From CAYUFF01 sp964444075 (GTDB taxonomy: Archaea; Aenigmatarchaeota; Aenigmatarchaeia; CG10238-14; SCSR01): a stretch of 20,215 nucleotides of DNA. The notes beneath the pieces were generated by a model. The model was not told where the DNA came from. It made no database searches and saw only the letters and a list, made by a program, of their open reading frames with translations. The translations under genes were made by a program, and so were the position numbers. Shown here piece by piece: positions 15,764 through 20,215 of the stretch (positions are counted from its first letter, which is position 1; every line of letters begins with the position of its first letter). The stretch covers positions 1-20,215 of the forward strand of contig CAYUFF010000018.1 in NCBI GenBank assembly GCA_964444075.1, read 5' to 3'.

Positions 15764-17038
15764 ATGCGTGAGGTGGGGTATTTACGCACGAGCATAGGCA
15801 ACCTTTCCCTCGACGAAGAGTTTTACCCGATAGTAAGTCATGGGTGGTTTACGAGGCTGAAGTTCCTCTCCCAGCTAGGAGTGGCGAAGTTCGCCGGTTT
15901 CTTGGGGGCTGGAGGGGACAGGTTTGAGCACAGCGTCGCGGTAGGGTGCCTCACGAACTACCTCGCGAACCTTTTCCTGGCGAAGGGGTACATCGACGAG
16001 AGTGATAAGATGGACTTGGTCTCCGCCGGTCTCTTACACGACGTCGGACACCCACCGTATTCTCACTCGTTGGAAAGGCTGATAAAGATCCACGATAGGG
16101 AATACGACCACAAGAAGCAGGGAGTGAAGATTATACAGGAGTGCGAGGATGAAAACGGGAGGACGTTGACTGACATCCTGGAAGAGATCGGCAGCGACCC
16201 GGAAAGGGTTTGTAAAATCATCGTCAAGAAAGACCCGTTGTCCTCCGTCATTTCCCACAAACCCCTCGGTACAGACGCGTTGTCGTACCTCCAGCACGAC
16301 TGGAGGAGGATACGGGGCGTGTTTAAAAGTTTTAAGGAAGACTGGGCTCTGGGTATACTCAACTTCCTCTACTACAGAGAGGGGAAGGTCGGAATCGCAG
16401 ATACGCAAGACCTTTTCGTGAGCGGTATGGCTTCCAGAATCGCGGAAAGTTACTACTGGATGTACAGGAACGTGTATTACGATGAGCTAACGAAATGTGT
16501 CGAGAGGATGGCTGAAAAGGCCGTCGATGTGGCCCTAGAAAGGGAGGAAGTCGAAGTCGAAGGACTGAAGTTGATGAGGGAGTTCGAGTTGCTCTACTGT
16601 CTTTACCGTTCCGCAGACAAGCGTGTGCGGCGAGTGATGGGCCACATCGAGAGGGGAAACGTAGGCGAAACTTTCCTGGAGGTCTACCCCTCCCACTTTC
16701 CCGAGGCAAAGGATTACAGAAAGTTCGCGGAAGCTTATCGCGACTTGAGGAGAGTAAGGGAGAAGGAGGAAGCGGTGGCAGAGAAGTTGGGGGTACCGTC
16801 AGCGGACGTCGTAATCTTCGAGGTCCCTAAACCGAGGATGCCGGACGACGTAGAAATCTCCGTCGCTCGCGGTCGCGAGTCGAGTCATCTCACGACACTC
16901 TTTCGGGAATTCCCGACCTTGAGGGAAAGGCTGGAAAGCATGAGCGAACGTGCGGAAAAGTTGCAAGTAAGGGTCGTAGGAAAGGAGCCTCGCGAAAGTT
17001 CTAGGAAGAAAGTCGAGAAAGTCGTGCTGGACGTGTGA
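15764..17038 (+). CDS. HD-domain phosphohydrolase, SAMHD1/dNTPase-like
   Basis: A 424-residue protein of the HD superfamily. The metal-binding set is visible: H56 in DRFEHSVAVG, the H92-D93 doublet in LLHDVGHPPYSH (90-101), further His at 96 and 101, and a later Asp near D171 in GTDALSYLQHD. This arrangement (R-x-x-H-S, HDxGHxPxSH, D-x-x-x-Y) is that of the SAMHD1/dGTPase group, which hydrolyse dNTPs to nucleoside and triphosphate, though archaeal members are mostly uncharacterised. The C-terminal 120 residues are charged and lower in obvious conservation. A TTAA-containing element lies about 25 bases before the ATG. It stands alone, 97 bases after the DUF72 gene and convergent with the methyltransferase. 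Confidence 0.85.
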   Translation: MREVGYLRTSIGNLSLDEEFYPIVSHGWFTRLKFLSQLGVAKFAGFLGAGGDRFEHSVAVGCLTNYLANLFLAKGYIDESDKMDLVSAGLLHDVGHPPYSHSLERLIKIHDREYDHKKQGVKIIQECEDENGRTLTDILEEIGSDPERVCKIIVKKDPLSSVISHKPLGTDALSYLQHDWRRIRGVFKSFKEDWALGILNFLYYREGKVGIADTQDLFVSGMASRIAESYYWMYRNVYYDELTKCVERMAEKAVDVALEREEVEVEGLKLMREFELLYCLYRSADKRVRRVMGHIERGNVGETFLEVYPSHFPEAKDYRKFAEAYRDLRRVREKEEAVAEKLGVPSADVVIFEVPKPRMPDDVEISVARGRESSHLTTLFREFPTLRERLESMSERAEKLQVRVVGKEPRESSRKKVEKVVLDV

Positions 17039-17083
17039 GCGCAAACGATGAAGAAGTCCTCAGAGAGCGTAAGTCTGCTACTC

Positions 17084-17765
17084 TCAGCCTACCCTTTGAA
17101 GGACACAGTACAGCCAACATCTCTCGTACACTTTCTCGAACATCCTTCCCTCGTAACTTATTTCCTCCGTTCTCACCACCCTGAAAAACTTTCCGAAGGG
17201 TCTCAGGAGCGACGCCGGCGTGAATACCTCCCTCTCAATCCCGTCGTCAGGGCACACGAACGCGGTTTTCTCATGACCTTCCACGAACCGTCCGTAGTAT
17301 CCGTCGTTTACGGACGGCTCGTATAACGAACAACCATCCGTTTTTTCTAAGTACCCTCCAAAGTTCTTTCGCGACAACCCTCCTTTTCGAACGTTCGACG
17401 CTGTCTAAGACGACGTGAACGATGGCGGCGTCGAAAAGCTCGTCTTCTATAGGCCATGGTGAAGCGGTAATATCGTGACATACCGTCTTAACGTCCACAC
17501 CCTCTCTCTCAGCCCTTCTCACGAGCTCGTTCAAAGCCTCCTCTAGGAAATCGATTCCCCAGACCTCGAACCCCATCTTCGCGAGCGCGATCGCGTTCCT
17601 CCCGCTTCCACAACCGACGTCCAAGATTTTAGTTACCTTGACCTTGTTTTCCTTTAGAAAGCCGAGCATAAGGTCTACTATCCTAGTTTTAGAACGCCCG
17701 AAAAGCCATCTCCTGCTTTCTGGATTTTCAAAAGCTTTTCTCCAACTCTCCTTCTGCGAACTCAT
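17084..17765 (-). pseudogene. SAM-dependent methyltransferase split by a frameshift
   Basis: Two minus-strand frames together make one class I methyltransferase of about 227 residues. The first (17765 down to a stop at 17271) has motif I ILDVGCGSGRNAIAL (47-61), the acidic motif II residue D72 in G-I-D-F, and F-D-A-A-I-V-H (111-117) before L-W-R-V-L-R-K-N-G-W-L-F-V. Its last 17 or so residues are then Arg-rich and unlike a methyltransferase. The +1 frame, open to 17084, carries on sensibly with Y-E-P-S-V-N-D-G-Y-Y-G and a TPASLL segment. Removing one base near 17324, or one A from the A6 run at 17341-17346, restores a single frame. It could be a sequencing error, a real mutation or programmed frameshifting. 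The start overlaps the trpF end by 38 bases. Substrate unknown. Confidence 0.75.
17283..17322 (-). repeat. 14-bp inverted repeat (hairpin) at the methyltransferase frameshift
   Basis: On the minus strand the arm ACGAGCCGTCCGTA is followed by a 12-base loop and then TACGGACGGTTCGT. The RNA can pair over 14 bp, with 13 Watson-Crick pairs and one G-U. In plus-strand RNA that G-U pair becomes an A-C mismatch, so the structure favours the coding-sense transcript. It begins two bases after the likely frame-disrupting A at 17324. Confidence 0.8.
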
Positions 17766-18435
17766 GGGCTCCCAACTCTAGGAACGCTCTTTTAGCTCTC
17801 AGTATAAACTCCCTGAGCTTCTTGGGATCCTTCTTCCTATCGGTTCTCGATACCTTCACGCCCGAGTTTACGTCCACTCCGTAGGGTTTTACGGTTCTGA
17901 CGGCAAGCTCTACGTTCTCCGGAGTTAAGCCTCCAGCGAGGATTACGGGAACCCTAAGCTCTGAAGATATGCTGCGACTGATTTTCCAATCGTGAACGAT
18001 TCCAGTTCCGCCAACCCTTCCCCCTTCTACGTCGATACTGTCGAGCTCTATCGTATCGGCGACCTTCTCGTACTCCTTGGCTTTCTTCAGAGAATCGTCT
18101 CCAGTAACGTGGACGGTTTTGATTATTTTTAAGTGCGGGTGCCTTTCCTTCAACGCGAGAATCTCGTTGGGAGAAACGTCGTCCTGGAGTTGAACTGTAG
18201 TCACTTGCAACTTTTCTACGTACTTCGTTATTTCCTCGCGTTCGGTCAGATGTGTTACCAGGACAGGCGTTACCAACGGCGGCACCGCGGATATGATCTC
18301 GCTAGCTTCCTCGACGGTCACTTCGTCTTCGCTCTTATACCTCGTGCCCACCAAAATTCCTATAGCATCGGCTCCGTATCTCGAGGCGAGAACGGCATCT
18401 TCGGGAGAGGTTATACCGCAGACTTTTACCCTCAG
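17728..18435 (-). CDS. trpF: Phosphoribosylanthranilate isomerase with apparent CTG start
   Basis: TIM-barrel isomerase of tryptophan synthesis (PRA to CdRP). The frame includes the essential first strand VKVCGITSPEDA with catalytic C6, the V-Q-L segment, G-G-T-G-I-V-H-D-W with catalytic D149, and phosphate-binding G-G-L-T-P-E-N-V and G-V-D-V-N-S-G-V. The first conventional start in frame is a TTG at 18354, but that would delete strand 1 and C6. Upstream no ATG, GTG or TTG occurs before the tRNA-Gly gene; a CTG at 18435-18433 is preceded at 4 bases by GGTGA (18444-18440), a good Shine-Dalgarno. That gives 235 residues, normal for TrpF. No TATA-like element lies between tRNA-Gly and the gene, so co-transcription with the tRNA is likely. 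No other trp gene is in the window. Confidence 0.8.
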   Translation of the reverse strand: MRVKVCGITSPEDAVLASRYGADAIGILVGTRYKSEDEVTVEEASEIISAVPPLVTPVLVTHLTEREEITKYVEKLQVTTVQLQDDVSPNEILALKERHPHLKIIKTVHVTGDDSLKKAKEYEKVADTIELDSIDVEGGRVGGTGIVHDWKISRSISSELRVPVILAGGLTPENVELAVRTVKPYGVDVNSGVKVSRTDRKKDPKKLREFILRAKRAFLELGAHEFAEGELEKSF

Positions 18436-18439
18436 AGTT

Positions 18440-18444
18440 TCACC
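18440..18444 (-). promoter_or_regulatory. Shine-Dalgarno GGTGA deciding the trpF start
   Basis: GGTGA on the minus strand complements the archaeal 16S rRNA 3' end (UCACC) and lies 4 bases upstream of the CTG proposed as the trpF start. Most other genes here look leaderless, so this site stands out. Confidence 0.55.
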
Positions 18445-18463
18445 GTTGAAGTTACTCAGCTGA

Positions 18464-18536
18464 TGCGCCGACCGGGATTTGAACCCGGACCGCTGGCTTG
18501 GAAGGCCAGTGTCCTACCAGGTTAGACCACCGGCGC
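18464..18536 (-). tRNA. tRNA-Gly (anticodon TCC)
   Basis: Minus-strand cloverleaf: the acceptor GCGCCGG pairs with TCGGCGC (one G-U), the D stem is GTC/GAC with loop TAACCTGGTAG, the anticodon stem is CTGGC/GCCAG around CTTCCAA (anticodon TCC), the variable loop is CGGT, the T stem is CCGGG/CCCGG around TTCAAAT, and base 73 is A. CCA is not encoded and there is no intron. trpF follows on the same strand after 28 bases. Confidence 0.96.
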
Positions 18537-18571
18537 TCTTTAATAAATTGGCGCAGGTTAAATAAAAGCAT
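18537..18571. promoter_or_regulatory. Overlapping divergent promoters, tRNA-Gly and HTH gene
   Basis: Two TATA-like blocks lie in 35 bases. TTTAATAAATT (18539-18549) is 23-33 bases before the plus-strand ATG at 18572. TTAAATAAAA (18557-18566), read on the minus strand as TTTTATTTAA, is 21-30 bases before the tRNA-Gly 5' end. Each transcript would start inside or next to the other's promoter. Confidence 0.5.
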
Positions 18572-19060
18572 ATGCGGGCTGGAGAAGGGATGTTGGAGCG
18601 AGTGGTAGACTACATAAGGAAAAAGAAGGTCGCCTACCCCGAAGAGATAGAGAGGGACCTCGGGATTAAGAGCTCGAGGGTTGACACGCTGCTCCTCCTC
18701 AACGATTTCTTGGCCGAGCTACACATCCCTTATTGTCCCTCCGACCAGAGCGTCGTTTCTCGCAACCTGGGTAAAATCTGGGAATGGTACGACGAGAGCG
18801 GTAGGAAATTCTACAAGTACATCTCCTGCGAAGAAGACGTGAAGAAAGCCGTCGCGGAGGAAGCGGAGAAGTACGGGAAGGTTTTGGACGTATTGAGGGA
18901 GAACGCCGGAAGGAGGATGAGAGTAGGAGAAATTTCTAGGCTGGCTAACGTTAACGAAAGGGTTGTGAGAGCTTTACTCTACAAGAACGTGTTTTACACC
19001 GACAGCCTGAAGGTAGAAGTCGACGATAATGACGAAACCGTTTTCGTGCTGGAAGGGTGA
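18572..19060 (+). CDS. Protein with two predicted winged-helix/HTH domains
   Basis: This 162-residue protein has no membrane segment or signal. The N-terminal part (about 7-50: VVDYIRKKKVAYPEEIERDLGI then SSRVDTLLLLNDFLAEL) and the C-terminal part (about 100-160: VLDVLRENAGRRMRVGEISRLA then NVNERVVRALLYK) each look like a helix-turn-helix with a possible wing (VEVDDNDETVFVLEG at the end). It may be a DNA- or RNA-binding regulator, but no named family is recognised. The start is 18572, with a TATA-like element about 27 bases upstream. An ATG six codons later (18590), preceded by GGAGAAGGG, is an alternative, with a second A/T block about 27 bases before it. The following gene starts 34 bases downstream with its own TATA-like element. 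Confidence 0.7.
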   Translation: MRAGEGMLERVVDYIRKKKVAYPEEIERDLGIKSSRVDTLLLLNDFLAELHIPYCPSDQSVVSRNLGKIWEWYDESGRKFYKYISCEEDVKKAVAEEAEKYGKVLDVLRENAGRRMRVGEISRLANVNERVVRALLYKNVFYTDSLKVEVDDNDETVFVLEG

Positions 19061-19094
19061 AACCAATAAAAAACTTTTCCCCTAAAACAGAATC

Positions 19095-20126
19095 ATGAGA
19101 AACCTCGGATACGAACTTTCGATGGTTTATTCGAAGTACCGCTTATCGCTGGAAAGGGACGTCGACGTCCTTTCCAAGTACACACACCCGAGTCTTTCGA
19201 AATCGATAGTCGGATTCCTCAGGGATTCCCACCGTCTACTGAGATCCTTTCCGAGAAGGGGAGAAAAGTCGGAAGGATACGAGGAGGTGAGGGATTTCTT
19301 GACCGCACTCTTCAGGCTGTGGGTGGTCGGGGTAAACTCGATAACGAGGAAAGACCTGAAAACCGTTCAGTCCGAGTATTTCGGCCTCATGAAGCGCTTC
19401 ATCTCCGATTCGCTACCCCACCTGAGACACGGCGACGAGAAGGGATACTACAGCGTTAAGGAAAGGTTCGGAGAGGAATTCCGGAGGTTGCTGGACAAGG
19501 CCGCCAGGACACCGCCGCTGGAAAGTCTGGCACGCCTGGGGAATTTTACGCCAGACAGTTTCCCATCGAGGAGCGGGGAAGAAAGCGAACTTATCTCCTA
19601 CCTTTTCGAAGAGGGATTGGTAGAAACGTATTCGCAGACTTCTGTGTTGGATTATCGTGGGGTGAGGAGCAGGGTCTATGTAGATTACCGAGGACTCTTG
19701 CGAAGCGTCGCGAGGGATTCGGACGCGTACCGAACATTGCTTTCTCTCTGGAAGGAGTATGCGGGGCTGCTGCTCAGGAAGAGGCTGTGTTATTTCCAAG
19801 GGAAAGACTGTAAAAACAAGTATCTGGGAAGGGTTATTTTCAAGCTCCTGAAGAAAGACGGTTACCCCGGTTCTATCTTTTGTGGAAAGCGTGGCGAAAG
19901 GTTCATGGAAGATTTGACGGAAGAATTGAAGGGTGAGTTCATCAACGCCGGGATAAGGATCGTCGAAGTATCTTCCAGCGGGAAAGTTCGCTCTACCGAG
20001 GTTAAGAAGAACGCCGCACGGAAGAAAGCGAGAAAAAAAGAATACCACCTGCTTCTGGACGACAACGCTTTTACGAGAATTTTATTCTGTTCGCAACCAC
20101 CTTCGGAGAAGAGATACGCTCCGTAA
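19095..20126 (+). CDS. Uncharacterised basic protein
   Basis: This 343-residue soluble-looking protein is very rich in Arg, Lys, Ser and Tyr. I do not recognise a family. The N-terminal about 115 residues look helical. A middle segment (about 165-220: ELISYLFEEGLVETYS then SRVYVDYRGLLRSVARD) could be a small mixed domain. Three Cys (234, 241, 264 by approximate count) lie in the C-terminal third, followed by a helical GERFMEDLTEELKGEF and a Lys/Arg cluster K-K-N-A-A-R-K-K-A-R-K-K-E-Y near residues 306-319 that could contact nucleic acid. AATAAAAAAC lies about 22-31 bases before the ATG. Codon use resembles the neighbours. It follows the two-HTH gene in the same direction, which hints at, but does not show, a shared role. 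Confidence 0.7.
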   Translation: MRNLGYELSMVYSKYRLSLERDVDVLSKYTHPSLSKSIVGFLRDSHRLLRSFPRRGEKSEGYEEVRDFLTALFRLWVVGVNSITRKDLKTVQSEYFGLMKRFISDSLPHLRHGDEKGYYSVKERFGEEFRRLLDKAARTPPLESLARLGNFTPDSFPSRSGEESELISYLFEEGLVETYSQTSVLDYRGVRSRVYVDYRGLLRSVARDSDAYRTLLSLWKEYAGLLLRKRLCYFQGKDCKNKYLGRVIFKLLKKDGYPGSIFCGKRGERFMEDLTEELKGEFINAGIRIVEVSSSGKVRSTEVKKNAARKKARKKEYHLLLDDNAFTRILFCSQPPSEKRYAP

Positions 20127-20215
20127 AGGCAGTTTTTGCTTAACCCCTTTCCTCTTAACATTTTCCTCGGTTCTCACACACACCTCGCGACGTTCTTCAG
20201 GGAAACCGCAGAGAT

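Noticed and set aside
16864..16880. CTCGCG-GT-CGCGAG inverted repeat in the HD-domain gene
   Set aside because: It is six-base arms in a G/C-rich Arg codon stretch inside a coding region, most likely from codon composition.
17340..17346. Classic -1 slippery heptamer A-AAA-AAC in the methyltransferase
   Set aside because: It is in the right register, but the -1 frame reaches a stop within about ten codons. The sensible continuation is in the +1 frame, so simple -1 frameshifting does not explain the gene.
17728..18354. Shorter trpF starting at TTG 18354
   Set aside because: It would omit the first beta strand and the catalytic cysteine, both encoded in frame just upstream.
20127..20215. Possible C-terminus of a minus-strand gene entering from the right edge
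   Set aside because: Two minus-strand frames are open for 13 and about 43 codons before stops. Neither has a recognisable motif, and the longer one runs into the plus-strand gene. There is too little sequence to call.
1..20215. CRISPR arrays, insertion sequences, integrases or prophage genes
   Set aside because: I looked for regularly spaced repeats, transposase or integrase motifs and terminal inverted repeats and saw none. Both tRNA genes lack a flanking integrase or a visible duplicated 3' end.

Overview
The window is archaeal. It holds an eS26-type ribosomal protein, type III (archaeal class) prepilin signal sequences, a two-platform pilus machine, an archaeal-style DHH nuclease, an archaemetzincin relative, and A/T-rich TATA-like elements about 25-30 bases before many start codons, as expected for mostly leaderless mRNAs. 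Both tRNA genes have very G+C-rich stems against a moderate genomic G+C, which suggests a thermophile (inference). eS26 is classically a crenarchaeal/TACK and eukaryotic protein, absent from most classical Euryarchaeota, while the pilins look euryarchaeal or DPANN-like. The lineage cannot be settled here. I found no insertion sequence, integrase, CRISPR array or other sign of recent mobile DNA, and no gene-free stretch longer than about 120 bases.

Layout. Bases 1-1217 (minus) carry most of histidyl-tRNA synthetase, cut by the window edge. Bases 1338-7102 are a pilus locus: four small membrane-anchored, sequon-rich pilin-like genes on the plus strand run head-on into a minus-strand operon of eS26, a secretion/pilus ATPase and two separate platform proteins. 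From 7147 come a DHH/DHHA1 phosphoesterase and a TldD-type metalloprotease, which meet a P-type cation ATPase (9983-12706, minus) stop codon to stop codon. A CoA-disulfide-reductase/NADH-oxidase-like flavoprotein (12768-14096) overlaps tail-to-tail with an archaemetzincin homologue that has lost zinc ligands. tRNA-Cys, a DUF72 protein and an HD-domain phosphohydrolase follow. The minus strand then reads tRNA-Gly, trpF with an apparent CTG start, and a methyltransferase gene split by a frameshift beside a strong hairpin. The right end has a two-HTH-domain protein and an unrecognised basic protein.

How it fits together. The 1338-7102 block is the one recognisable multi-gene system: one ATPase plus two platform halves plus several pilins resembles archaeal Epd-like pili, from which Tad pili are thought to derive. 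No prepilin peptidase is present in the window. The remaining genes look like compactly packed housekeeping or orphan genes, with repeated zero-gap or overlapping convergent ends. The points most worth a second look are the pilus locus with its coupled ribosomal protein gene, the degenerate archaemetzincin, the tRNA-Gly/trpF non-AUG start, and the frameshift and hairpin in the methyltransferase.
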